From NCBI GenBank assembly GCA_905480545.1, contig CAJQQR010000019.1, positions 1 through 49,639 on the forward strand: DNA of 49,639 nucleotides, written 5' to 3'. This document shows positions 1 through 9,600 of this stretch, one piece after another. Every line of letters starts with the position of its first letter. Position 1 is the first letter of the stretch. This stretch comes from an uncultured Pirellulaceae bacterium. GTDB taxonomy: Bacteria; Planctomycetota; Planctomycetia; Pirellulales; Pirellulaceae. The notes beneath the pieces are model-generated. The model did not search any database. It was given only the letters and a program-made list of their open reading frames with translations, and was not told the origin of the DNA. A program made the position numbers and the translations under genes.

Positions 1-854
1 ACAGCTTCATCCGCAATCTGTTGAGCTAGCAGTTCACGTGATTTACGTTTCCGTAAGTCATCATCAAGGAATTCATCGCTTTGCGGTGCGCGACCATTTT
101 GAAGGGCCCACAAGCGGGCTTGTTTGGTAAAAGTGTAAAACGCACCGATCATTGCCAGTTGAAGGCCGATAATCCCATCGAGAAATCCTCGTTGTAGGAA
201 ATAGTCGCGGAAGAACCGCCAACTCGGCCGCCAAATCATCTGGAAAAAATTGGTTGACTTGCCAGCTTCATCCCATTGCTCGGCCTGCAGCGATGTGTAG
301 CGATGAAACTTGCGAAACAAGTCATCATACGACCAGTAGGAATAGTGGGTTAGTCGATTTGAGAGCTTGCCAATTTTTCCCGTCGATACATCCACTTCAC
401 CATGATCGCTTGGGCCCTCATACCGAGAAAGATCCCGTTTAAAAAGTCTCAGTACACAATCATTGTTCCAACCGCCGTAATTGATTGGATGTCCCATAAA
501 ATGGTTATAACGATAGATCCAATAGCCATCGCACTTGGGATCATGCGTCAATAATCGCGTAATTTCGTTCGCCAGTTTTGGAGTGACGCGTTCATCAGCG
601 TCGATTAACAAAATCCACTCATTTTCAGCCTGGGGAATAGCCCAGTTCTTGAAGTCACCCGACGTTCGATATTCACGCTCAATGACCTTGCACCCACCCA
701 TCCGGTGGACAATGTCAAGCGTTCGATCCGACGAGCCGCTATCCGCAATGATGATTTCGTCTGCAATTTCTCGAAAGCCGGCAATGCATTCACCGATGTT
801 GTGCTCTTCGTTTTTGCAGGGAACGATAACTGTTAATTTTTTTGGTGTGGCCAC
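1..854 (-). CDS. Glycosyltransferase family 2 (WaaE/KdtX-like), 3' end off the window
   Basis: Partial gene, 284 residues visible, running off the left edge. Near the N-terminus it has the GT2 nucleotide-binding start TVIVPCKNEEHNIGEC, then IADSGSSDRT and the DxD-containing LLIDADERVTP. A middle region rich in Trp, Tyr and His (GYWIYRYNHFMG, HYSYWSYDDL) resembles WaaE/KdtX-type enzymes that add sugar to lipopolysaccharide or other surface glycans. A hydrophobic segment FLDGIIGLQLAMIGAFYTF near the visible end suggests membrane association. I chose the GTG at 852-854 because an in-frame TGA lies just upstream and the conserved domain begins seven residues later; no ATG is available before the conserved region and no good SD is seen. 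The donor and acceptor cannot be read from sequence. Family confidence is high, the exact role low. Confidence 0.85.
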   Translation of the reverse strand, partial: MATPKKLTVIVPCKNEEHNIGECIAGFREIADEIIIADSGSSDRTLDIVHRMGGCKVIEREYRTSGDFKNWAIPQAENEWILLIDADERVTPKLANEITRLLTHDPKCDGYWIYRYNHFMGHPINYGGWNNDCVLRLFKRDLSRYEGPSDHGEVDVSTGKIGKLSNRLTHYSYWSYDDLFRKFHRYTSLQAEQWDEAGKSTNFFQMIWRPSWRFFRDYFLQRGFLDGIIGLQLAMIGAFYTFTKQARLWALQNGRAPQSDEFLDDDLRKRKSRELLAQQIADEA

Positions 855-1087
855 AAAATCGGCGATCAGTAGGTTGGTCCGTCAACTCAAAATTATCGGT
901 TTGATATAGTACAAACTCATGTGAACAAACAACTTACAGAATGAAACGGATTCGCGTCAACACGAATTGCTGGCAAAACGCCCGGTCGTCATTTCTGAGG
1001 GAATTAAGTTGATTCGAGCCTGAAGTAACCGAAATCCGGTAAGGGGTATGTGCGTCTCTGATCGGGCAGTTCAGCGTCCAGCTGACT

Positions 1088-1642
1088 CTACTGGGTTTTT
1101 GTGGATTGGGTTCGAGTCAATTGCTTTCTTATTTTTGAAATCGCGCGATGCAATCGACTGATAGCAGTGTTCATCGGTACGTTTAATACGTCAGCGATTG
1201 ACTCAAATTTCAATTTCATTGAAAAACGAAGCTCAATGATTTCTCGATCGTTCAAGGGTAACAAGTCGATAGCGTCTGCCAGATTGTTGTGATGCTGGTG
1301 TCGCTCAGAGTCACCGGATAGGGGGACTGCCGCCGGACTTGCAAACGTGTTTTCATCGCTGATGACGTGATTCGCGGTTCGCTTTCGCCGACGAGCCGCG
1401 GAGAGCATCAGGTTCTTTGCTATCGAATAAAGAAAAGCTCGCGACTGCCCGGTTTCGATATATTGATCCAGCTTTTTTGCAGCAATTAAGAATGTATCGT
1501 GCAGTAAATCCTCGGCAAGTTCGCGATCGCGAAGGCGTTTCGAAATGTATGCTCGCAATTCATTCGAGTGGTTTCGATACCATGAATCGAGCATCGACTC
1601 CGCATCAAAATTATGATCCGAATCCCTTTTGGCGTGACGCAT
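1088..1642 (-). CDS. ECF-type RNA polymerase sigma factor
   Basis: 184 residues, the usual length for a compact ECF sigma factor. Region 2 is visible from about residue 20 to 95 (RDRELAEDLLHDTFLIAAKK, then SRAFLYSIAKNLMLSAARRR, which binds the -10 element). Region 4 runs from about residue 120 to 175 (LPLNDREIIELRFSMKL followed by the helix-turn-helix FESIADVLNVPMNTAISRLHRA). No transmembrane segment and no anti-sigma gene is adjacent: the neighbour on the same strand is a glycosyltransferase and the divergent neighbour at 1821 is an acidic Ser-rich protein of unknown role. The ATG at 1642 has a good SD (GGGAGAAAA) just upstream. It directs RNA polymerase to a subset of promoters, with targets unknown. 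The divergent gene is a candidate target only by position. Confidence 0.93.
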   Translation of the reverse strand: MRHAKRDSDHNFDAESMLDSWYRNHSNELRAYISKRLRDRELAEDLLHDTFLIAAKKLDQYIETGQSRAFLYSIAKNLMLSAARRRKRTANHVISDENTFASPAAVPLSGDSERHQHHNNLADAIDLLPLNDREIIELRFSMKLKFESIADVLNVPMNTAISRLHRAISKIRKQLTRTQSTKTQ

Positions 1643-1820
1643 TTTTCTCCCTCATGGCATCCAGAGTGTGCAATCAGCTGGGAAAAGTATTTTGCTGAAA
1701 TTCGCAAGTTGGATGCAATTTTCTCTCAAGTCGAAGCATGTAGTATTCGTTCAGTCGGACGGTCTGGTTCACCGGCCAGTCGGGAATTATTTGTTTCGAA
1801 ATTTCACGAGGAGAAGAAAG

Positions 1821-2732
1821 ATGTTTCTATCACACAGAATGAACGAATTTGAATTTCAGTCAGTCGAAAGTATTGATGTTGAGGAGGAAGGGTTTGATTG
1901 GATGGGATGTCGGTACGATTCATCGATGGCAAGCAGCTGGCTGCTGCGGCAAACCGATTTCGAAGCATTGGGCTCGGTCGGTGGCGAGTTTGATCGGACC
2001 GCTTCAAGAGCAATCGAGACGTTTGAGTTTCCAAATTTGACTTACGAAAACAGGCTTTCCGAATCGACTATCGGTTTCGGCTCTGATGGGATGAGCGTCA
2101 CTAATGAATTTTATACGGCAATGGATGTAGAACTGAGTTCTTTCTCAGAAGGCGACCATAGCATGACTAGCGATTCGGTTATCCATGTTTCCGATTCTCT
2201 TTGTCAAGTTGAGGTTCCCGTTTACGAATTTTCCAGTAAGTTACGATTGACAACAATGGATTTGGGTAGCGGTTCAACGTTGCAATTGACAGAAACCCAA
2301 GACGTTATGGCATCGAGTTCCGGTGGTTTTGCTCTGCAATCGCAGGCGACCGAAATGTCCTGTGAAAGCGCGGCTATTGGCCTCACAGAATCAATTCAGA
2401 TGACGCATTTCGAAGTCAATATCGGGAATCTTGTTATGACCGCCACCAAATCTGAAGCAGTTACTCAAATGAATGGAATGTCATTCTTCCAGGCCAGTGC
2501 GTTGGCGAGTGTTTCGCTGGAGATGCCGGTCGATTCGATATTTCCGGCGAGCGGTTTCAGTGGATTGCAGCGTTTAAATAGTCAGTCAACGGCAATGAGG
2601 TTGGGGCTGGGTGATCTTCAATTTGGCTTTCAGTCGACTGAGGTAAGTTCTGCGGGCATTGGTGGCCGATTCGGTGGCTTGTTCAGTAATTTCATTTCGC
2701 AATCAGGTGATGTGTCATTGGCGATAGGCTGA
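1821..2732 (+). CDS. Acidic Ser/Thr-rich protein of unknown function
   Basis: 303 residues, not recognised. The reading frame opens at 1668, but the ATG at 1821 is preceded by a strong SD (GAGGAGAAGAAAG), so I start there; a second ATG follows at 1839. The protein is strikingly acidic, rich in Ser, Thr, Gln, Met and Gly, and poor in Lys and Arg. It carries loose internal similarity (segments such as MDLGSGSTLQLTETQ, LGDLQFGFQSTE) but no clear domain, signal peptide or membrane segment. It is divergent to the ECF sigma gene, with 178 bp between the starts. The composition suggests a surface or self-associating protein, or a fragment of a larger low-complexity one. Downstream sequence to about 3120 has a similar flavour in several interrupted frames, so the 3' end may be eroded. 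No function is assigned. Confidence 0.6.
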   Translation: MFLSHRMNEFEFQSVESIDVEEEGFDWMGCRYDSSMASSWLLRQTDFEALGSVGGEFDRTASRAIETFEFPNLTYENRLSESTIGFGSDGMSVTNEFYTAMDVELSSFSEGDHSMTSDSVIHVSDSLCQVEVPVYEFSSKLRLTTMDLGSGSTLQLTETQDVMASSSGGFALQSQATEMSCESAAIGLTESIQMTHFEVNIGNLVMTATKSEAVTQMNGMSFFQASALASVSLEMPVDSIFPASGFSGLQRLNSQSTAMRLGLGDLQFGFQSTEVSSAGIGGRFGGLFSNFISQSGDVSLAIG

Positions 2733-3130
2733 TCCGGGATACAGTCGCTCTTGGGCAGTGGCAATGCATCGCAATGGGCTTGCCAGCAGATCGCTTTTAA
2801 TTAGACTTTCAAGCTATGTGTTCAGCCATTTTTCAAGATCTGTTTCCTGCTCGCCGAGTTTTCTCGTTGGATCGCGTTGCGCGATTTGAAGTTTTGGAAA
2901 TGATGGCTCGCTTGTTTCAGCAGCGGTTGTTCATTCGCTCTAATGTTTGCGATTTCCAGCGTAGCGGATTCTCAAATGTTCGCATTCTCAAGTTAAGCAT
3001 TCTGGCGATTTCAATGCTGATTATTGGGCTGATTTCAATGCTGGTTATTGGGCTGATTATTGGGCTGATTATTCTGCTCAACATTCAACCACTAGGGAGT
3101 GGCTAGGCGAATCAAATATAATTGATCAAA
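2733..3130 (+). other. Non-annotated stretch with broken reading frames and in-frame repeats
   Basis: About 400 bp between the stop of the Ser-rich gene and a terminator. No frame is convincingly coding throughout. One frame (2816-3106) would give a 96-residue protein ending in a long Ile/Leu hydrophobic run, but it has no SD and its hydrophobic part comes from translating a 12-bp repeat. Another frame, open from 2965 without a start codon, reads the repeat as DFNADYWADFNAGYWADYW, which looks more protein-like. The patchwork suggests a decayed extension of the upstream gene. Confidence 0.4.
3007..3078 (+). repeat. 12/24-bp tandem repeat
   Basis: Two 24-bp units (3007-3030 and 3031-3054, one mismatch) are followed by two 12-bp half-units (3055-3066, 3067-3078). 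The half-unit core is GATTATTGGGCT. The period is a multiple of three. In the frame starting at 3007 it encodes DFNADYWA, DFNAGYWA, DYWA and DYSA. Confidence 0.85.
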
Positions 3131-3167
3131 AGCCGGCAACTACTTCCAAGTGGTTGCCGGCTTTTTT
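3131..3167 (+). terminator. Rho-independent terminator
   Basis: A perfect 10-bp stem AGCCGGCAAC / GTTGCCGGCT (3131-3140 and 3153-3162) with a 12-nt loop, followed by a T-run (3162-3167). It closes the transcription unit beginning at 1821. The long reading frame of the next gene passes through it, which argues that the next gene starts after it. Confidence 0.9.
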
Positions 3168-3210
3168 CGTTTCTTGTTTCAAAAAATTAAACTTTAAGTC
3201 GGAAGATACA

Positions 3211-3522
3211 ATGCAAAAATCAGGTTTGTCGCAGTCAAACGACCGCGATTCATGGTCAGGGGAGGCTGGTGCCTCGCCAGCACGTCGTAACGATACCTTT
3301 CAGGAGGATTTGTCTCAAACAACGGTAAAGGTAACGATGCAAGCTACATCGTCACTGATGAACGTGCTTGTGACAGTGTCGCGAATCGGCGCAGAGATCA
3401 ATTTCGTTAGTGCGAAGGATTCCACGGCGATCTTGACCGTTTCAGCAAGGTCTAAGGTTGCTCGTCGCGTTCCCGGGTTATTGCGGGAGTTAGTGGACGT
3501 CATCGATGTGAGAGCTATCTAA
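3211..3522 (+). CDS. Small ACT-domain protein (IlvM-like)
   Basis: 103 residues. After a polar N-terminus of about 35 residues, the rest (VKVTMQATSSLMNVLVTVSR, IGAEINFVSAKD, AILTVSARSK, LLRELVDVIDVRAI) follows the beta-alpha-beta-beta-alpha-beta order of an ACT domain. It most resembles the small regulatory subunit of acetolactate synthase II (IlvM type), which binds branched-chain amino acids. The frame is open from much further upstream, but that part crosses a terminator hairpin. The ATG at 3211 with GGAAG about 8 nt upstream is the sensible start. No acetolactate synthase large subunit lies nearby, so the partner and ligand are unknown. It converges on the gene ending at 3644. It could also be a free-standing amino-acid sensor. 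Confidence 0.6.
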   Translation: MQKSGLSQSNDRDSWSGEAGASPARRNDTFQEDLSQTTVKVTMQATSSLMNVLVTVSRIGAEINFVSAKDSTAILTVSARSKVARRVPGLLRELVDVIDVRAI

Positions 3523-3643
3523 TGCCGGAGGCGGAGATGTACTCTTGCCTTTTATATTTTTGCAGAATTCGAAAAAACAGGTGGAGCACCCTTTTGCATT
3601 TGAGGCAAAGTGTCAATGTAATTCGTGGTTTCCAAGGGCGTTT

Positions 3644-5977
3644 CTATTGCGACGATTTTACGCGTTTCAATTCATCAGTGGCAGTTGCAATGAACTTTTG
3701 GTCGCGAGTGCCTTTGGCGGCAGATAAAGCCAGGTTCGCAAACTTCAATTCCAGATCCTTGTTTTCCGCGCGGCTTGCTCTGTCCATATACTCAAATGCG
3801 GTGCGGGCAATTTCGCGTTTCTGATCCGGTTTCAGCCTTGATTTGTTCATTGTTGTTAGTGCATCCAGCGTCTTTTGATCCAGATCGATGGAAAACCATT
3901 TATTCATTTCACTGAGCGACTTCATCAAGAATTCCGCATTGGCAGATTTGCTTGCGTAAAAAACCGCAGCCACAAAGTTCGCATGCCGATCAGGTGCCTC
4001 GTCAAGCTTCGGCGCATCGGCAAGGAGTTTCGTAGCAAACGCCAGGGCTGTCTCCGGATTTCTGCCTGCGGTTTTCAATTCTGCCGCATAGTTTGTTTTG
4101 AATCGCTCTTGTGCTGCCTTTGATTCGTCTGGTTCCGGGGTCTTTGCCTTTTTAATAAAGCCAGTCAGCAAGTCGTATTCGTCGTCGAGAAAGAGAATAA
4201 GTTCGTCTGTGTTTGAGCCGAGCAGAGTGGCTTCTTCCCAAAGTTCCTTTGCCCGATCCGATCGGTCGGAATCGTTAAACGCTTCGATTGCGTAGACCGA
4301 GCCCTTGATTAGCCGCGACTCAGGAGCCTCGTCATCAAATTCCTTTTCCGCGATTTTCATCGCGATGCCAATTTGAAGCTCGCGTGGTCCCTTTTCAAAT
4401 CGCTTTCCAATTGCCCGGTATACGATTCGGTCTTCGGATGATTCAACAACCTTGATGATGTTCGTTTCAGAAAATTTGATTTCGTCTAATCCCTTCAACT
4501 TTCCGCAACCTTCAACAACCTTGTTCCAGAACTTTCCATAAAGTTCGGTCACCAATTTAAGTCTTTCGTATTTCTGTTTGTGGTCGGCGACCATAGGTAG
4601 TGAAGCCGCTTTTTCGAGAATTCGATTTGCCTCGACGAGATCGCGTTCCGAAAGCTTTTCTCTTACGGAGATAAGAAGCGAAGCGAGTTCCGCGATTTCA
4701 GAATTTTTAGGTTCCGGAGACTTTGTTTCAGTGTCGTTGTTGTCTGGTGTCATGGAGTCCGGATTGGTTGCATCGGGATTCGATTCATTTGGTTTATCCG
4801 AGGGCGTTGGCATTGGATCGACGGATGGATTGGGCGGGCTATCCGGCCCGGTCTTCATCGAATTTGAATCGGTTTCCTTGGTGTCCGAAGAGTTCGGATT
4901 TTTTTGAGCAGGCATTCCATCGGGATCGCCATCGTCCGTATCTCTTTTCTTGTTTGTTGCAGCATCTTGGTTGTCGTTGTTCGAGGTCTGGTTAGCTGAC
5001 GTGTCGATGGAACTGTTGTTTTTCGTATCGGTCTTTGCCGGGTTGGATTTTGCCTCATTCGCCGCTACCTGTTCGGTGTTTGCCGAGTTGCCATTCGGTA
5101 CGCCGAAGATGATCAAATATGAAATTGCCCCAACGACCAGCATCGCAATCAATGTCCCGCCGATCAATATTCCGTTGCGCGATTTCTTTCGATACGAATC
5201 GGTGTAAAAAGTCTTTTTCGACACTGCTGCGGGTTGTCTGGCGAAATCCCTCGTTTTCTGCTCGGTACCGACAGCACTAGCCGTTGCTTGGTTCAATTGG
5301 TTTAGATCGAAACTGTCCCAATCTAGCGTTGGGTCGGCGACCGGGGCCATCGGATCGATGGTGGTAGCCATCACCTCCGCCGGTTGGAGGGAGTGACCAG
5401 AAAGATGTGTATCGGAATCGAAGGAATCTTTTTCGTCGGGGGCATCAAGCGTAAATGAAAAATCGTCTTCCTGCGCGGTTGCTGTCCTGCGGGTCTTCTT
5501 GCGCCGGACTTTGGATTTGTCTGTTTTTCGATTCACCACATTTTTCTGGGGAAGAATTGGTTCAACGGCCTTAATGGAGTTTGTTGGTGAAGATGCTGCC
5601 GATGATGAAGGCGTTTTTTGGGAATCGATGGTCGCCTTTCTTTTGGGCTGCGGAGCCGTTTTTTGAGGGGGAGGTGTTGCTGTAGCGTCTTGCTTTGCGG
5701 ACGCAACGACACTTGGTGGGTCGAAAACAGTCCCCGGATTTTTGACGCGTCGTTCCGCCACCAAGCGTTTTTTTGCCTTTGTCAAAAAATCGATCAAGGC
5801 CGACCATTCTTGCTTCTTTTTACCGGGGCGTTGTGCACGGACCTTCGCGATGACTGCATCGGCAGCTTTGGTGATCTGTTCGGCATTGGCATGCTCTTCG
5901 ATTTCGAAGACCAAGAAGAGGTCCGGAGCATTGGGGTCGGTATCGATGCCGAGAAAGTGTTTGATTGGATTTGACAT
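3644..5977 (-). CDS. Membrane-anchored protein: J-domain-like N-terminus, one TM, helical periplasmic repeats
   Basis: 777 residues. Residues 1-80 (KHFLGIDTDPNAPDLFLVF, then EQITKAADAVIAKVRA and KAKKRLV) match a J-domain-like module I recognise from planctomycete proteins, often fused to regulatory or membrane proteins. Residues 80-265 are a charged linker with a Lys/Arg cluster near 155-165. One membrane segment lies at about 269-292 (ILIGGTLIAMLVVGAISYLIIFGV). Residues 293-430 are a disordered Asn/Asp/Pro/Ser/Thr/Lys-rich region. From 430 to the end it is helical and TPR-like (ASLLISVREKLSERDLVEANRILEKA and others). The predicted topology is N-terminus in the cytoplasm and the helical part outside. 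The ATG at 5977 fits the domain start. No enzyme motif is seen and the role is unknown; a scaffold or signal-transmission protein is possible. It appears monocistronic. Confidence 0.8.
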   Translation of the reverse strand: MSNPIKHFLGIDTDPNAPDLFLVFEIEEHANAEQITKAADAVIAKVRAQRPGKKKQEWSALIDFLTKAKKRLVAERRVKNPGTVFDPPSVVASAKQDATATPPPQKTAPQPKRKATIDSQKTPSSSAASSPTNSIKAVEPILPQKNVVNRKTDKSKVRRKKTRRTATAQEDDFSFTLDAPDEKDSFDSDTHLSGHSLQPAEVMATTIDPMAPVADPTLDWDSFDLNQLNQATASAVGTEQKTRDFARQPAAVSKKTFYTDSYRKKSRNGILIGGTLIAMLVVGAISYLIIFGVPNGNSANTEQVAANEAKSNPAKTDTKNNSSIDTSANQTSNNDNQDAATNKKRDTDDGDPDGMPAQKNPNSSDTKETDSNSMKTGPDSPPNPSVDPMPTPSDKPNESNPDATNPDSMTPDNNDTETKSPEPKNSEIAELASLLISVREKLSERDLVEANRILEKAASLPMVADHKQKYERLKLVTELYGKFWNKVVEGCGKLKGLDEIKFSETNIIKVVESSEDRIVYRAIGKRFEKGPRELQIGIAMKIAEKEFDDEAPESRLIKGSVYAIEAFNDSDRSDRAKELWEEATLLGSNTDELILFLDDEYDLLTGFIKKAKTPEPDESKAAQERFKTNYAAELKTAGRNPETALAFATKLLADAPKLDEAPDRHANFVAAVFYASKSANAEFLMKSLSEMNKWFSIDLDQKTLDALTTMNKSRLKPDQKREIARTAFEYMDRASRAENKDLELKFANLALSAAKGTRDQKFIATATDELKRVKSSQ

Positions 5978-6657
5978 TGATTGCGAGAAACCTTGGTACC
6001 GAGTACGACTTTGTGATTAAAAAGTCATCGTTGAATCGAAGGACGGATTCAGCTTTTTTTCGACATCAGAATACATAACGATTCGGGAATTCGGATGTTA
6101 TGTTCGGAAATGGAGTCAATTAAAGCAGTCCGCATCTACTTAATTGAAATAGACAACACGATTGTACTCAAGCTCGACCTGCCCTTTGTCTCCAAGAAAA
6201 ATCAAATTCCGTTTGAAATTAGCGGTTTTGGCAATGCTGAACCCTCGATAACGCATCAAATCCAAGTTTGTTTCATCAAATCAGGTCAATAATAATTTGA
6301 TTTTCCAAAAAGAAAAAAAACAAAGTTGATTTGAAGTTTATTGGAACAACCGGCTGAATCTCCCGTCACATCTAATATTGAGTGACAACCCTGGAAGAGA
6401 AATACGCTTTTCAATTTTCCTGAAAGTTTGCTCTAATCGGATCCCTAGCAATGAATCCGCACAAAAAAATTTTCCAAGACATCTTCCAATCGATTCTTCG
6501 CAATGAATGAGTGCGTTTTAATTCGCTTGGAGGCTTTTCAATTTATCTTATCAATTTGGGCAGACTCGAATTTGCAATGTTCAGACGAAGGCTGCAATTT
6601 ACGAAATTGTTCAGAATCTAATTCCAACTACAAAGACGGTACTTGGCGGTGGCACAA
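5978..6657. other. 680-bp divergent intergenic region, no gene seen
   Basis: AT-rich spacer between the J-like membrane protein and the alpha-2-macroglobulin. A 65-codon frame at 6095-6292 has no SD and no recognisable sequence, and I do not call it. The region must hold promoters for both flanking genes, but no -35/-10 pair stands out. Confidence 0.5.
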
Positions 6658-9600
6658 ATGACAAACACGAAAATCTACTTTATCCCAGTTCTTTTGTTCG
6701 GGCTGATTTCGATTCAGTTGTCCGATCCGATTTTGGCACAATCGGTTGAGTCAAAACAGGCTCGCGCAAAAGCACAGGCGGATATGAAAAATGGAAATTT
6801 CAAAGACGCGTTGGCTGTTTTTCAGAAGCTCTGTACTAGCGAGGATACCGACGCGACCAAAGTCTCGTCCGATTTGGCTAATGCGGTGAATTGTTTAAAT
6901 CGGTTGGGAAATCAAAAGCAATTTGATGAGTTGATTGAGAAGTCAATTTCTGCTCATTCATCAAATTGGCGTTTGTTGCAGACCGCGGCAAAGCAATACA
7001 TGAGCACGATGCACTATGGCTATGAAATCTCGGGTAAGTACGAACGGGGACCGCACCGTGGTGGCGGAAAACTAATTAATTCTCAAGAGCGGGACCGAGT
7101 CCGTGCGTTGCAACTGATGACGGCGGCTTTGCCAAAAGTTTTAGATGAAGACAAAAAGACAATTGCGGGATTTTACACAGATCTGGCCAGCCAGCTTTTC
7201 TACTACCGAGGCTATAACGAGTCTTGGCGTTTGCAGGCCAAAACGGATTTATCAATATTGCCTGATTACGATGATGGATATCCATACAATCGTGGTGGGA
7301 AAGGAGCCCCGGTCGGTGACGACGGGAAACCGGTTTATTACTCAATTGCATCCGACTGGGGTAATGCATTTAATGATGGCGAGCGTTGGCGTTTTTGTTT
7401 GGAGCAGATCGAATTGAACGATCCGTCTCAACGAAACAATATTCGAAACCAGTTGGCAAATTTTTCGCGAAATCAGTTTGGTGTTCCAACCATGCGAAAT
7501 GACATGTATTGGCCAGCCATGATCAGGAACAGTGAATCGAAGTCAAACAAAGAAGATGAAAGTGGCACTTACGCGCTGCATACACTTTCCAACGACGAAA
7601 CGATTGCGAAGTTAGCGACCGGCATTAAACGATTTGAGCTACCGGACGATTATAATTTTATCAAGATCTGGGAGGACATCGTTGAGAATCCGGCGACCGG
7701 TTCAGCCGAAGTCGCGCTCCAGCAGTTGGCTCAAGTCTACGAAGACCGTCGCCAGTACGTAAAAGCCGCTCAGGTTTGGCGTCAAAATATCGAATCATTT
7801 GGGGCAGGTCGTAATGCGTGGAAGACGAAGCGATTGCAACAAATCGTTAAAAACTGGGGGCGATTCGAATCGACAACTGCGAGTGTCGCTGGCAAAGGTG
7901 CCAATCTTGACTATCGATTTCGCAACGGAAAGACCGTTTCGTTAACGGCGGAAAAAATCAATATTGAATTGTTGGCCGATGACGCGATTGAGCATATTAA
8001 TTCGAAACCACAACGGATTGACTGGAACAAAATAGCAATTACCAATATTGGTTATCGCCTCATTAACGGTGACGGAGCCAAGTATCTGGGCAAGCAAGTC
8101 GCGAGCTGGAAGAAGAAGCTTGATCCCAAAAAAGGTCATTACGACTCGCGTGTCACGATAAAGACGCCGTTTTCCGAGCCGGGTGCTTATCTCGTTACCG
8201 CGAAAATGGATGACGGTAACACCAGCAAAATTATTGTTTGGCTAAGCGACATGGTGATCATACGAAAACCGTTATCGGAGAAGAGCCTTTACTTCGTCGC
8301 AGATGCTGTTTCCGGTGCACCGGTTGCCAATGCGACGTTGAAGTTCTTCGGTTACAAGCAGACCTATCAAAACAAAACCGTCAACGGTCGTCGGACGTCC
8401 ACACGAAAGATTGAGACGAGGGAATTTGTTCAAAAAGCCGATGCCAATGGTCAGGTTATCGTGCCGCAATCGAAGTTGGAAAACGGATATCAATGGTTGG
8501 TGCGGGGCTCAACAAAGACCGGACGCCGGGCATATGATGGCTTTCGCAATCTTTGGCACAACAAGATTTATGATCCCGAGTACAACGCGACTCGAACGCT
8601 TGTTGTAACGGATCGCCCTGTCTATCGTCCGGGTAATAAAATGCAGTTCAAGATTTGGACTCGCCACGCTCAATACGATAAAGAATTCGTTTCGCAATTC
8701 GCCAACAAATCGATCACATACGAAATTCGAAATCCAAAAGGCGAGTCGGTCCTGAAGAAATCGTTAATGGCTGATGAATTTGGCGGGATCTCGGCCGAGT
8801 TTTCGATTCCTACGGACGCGATGTTGGGCCAGTATTTCATCCAATGTTCCAACGGCTCGGTTGGTGGAAATCGTTTTCGAGTCGAAGAGTACAAGAAGCC
8901 GGAGTTTGAGGTCAAAATTGAAGCGCCCACAGACCCAATTAAGCTGGGTGAAAAAATTGCCGCCAAAGTTGAGGCCAAGTATTACTTCGGAGCGCCCGTC
9001 ACCAACGCGACCGTGAAATATACGATCACTCGGCAGGAATACAACAATACATGGTTTCCTGAAGCTGATTGGGATTGGTGTTACGGACCAGGGTACTGGT
9101 GGTTTGGTTACGACACACCATGGTTTAAAGGCTTTGGACGTTGGTGTGGATGTTTCCGCCCGTTTCCCTGGTGGGGGCCGAAATATCAGGCTCCACCGGA
9201 GGTGATTGCACAACGCGAAGTCAAGATTGGTGAAGATGGCACCGTAGAAATTGAAATCGATACCGCGTTGGCAAAAGAGATCCACGGTGATCAAAGCCAA
9301 AAGTATTCGATTACAGCCGAGGTTCGTGACTCGTCACGAAGAACGATTGTTGGTAGTGGTTCGGTGTTAGTCGCTCAGCAACCATTTAAAGTATTCACTT
9401 GGTTGGATCGTGGCTTCTTCAAAACGGGCGATGTAATCAAGGCAAACTTTCAGGCGCAGACGCTTGATCAAAAACCTGTTCAGGGGCTCGGGCAACTTTC
9501 GCTTCTGAAAATCACCTACGACGCCGATCAAAAACCAGTTGAAACAGAAGTGGGGTCATGGAAGGTTGATACTGACGAAGCAGGTTTTGCATCACATCAA

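Noticed and set aside
2816..3106. 96-codon frame ending in a long Ile/Leu hydrophobic run, as a small membrane protein
   Set aside because: No SD, and the hydrophobic run is produced by reading a 12-bp repeat in a less protein-like frame.
6095..6292. 65-codon frame between the J-like gene and the A2M
   Set aside because: No SD, no recognisable sequence, AT-rich spacer composition.
8764..9300. 178-codon minus-strand frame
   Set aside because: Antisense inside the alpha-2-macroglobulin gene; no motif and no SD.
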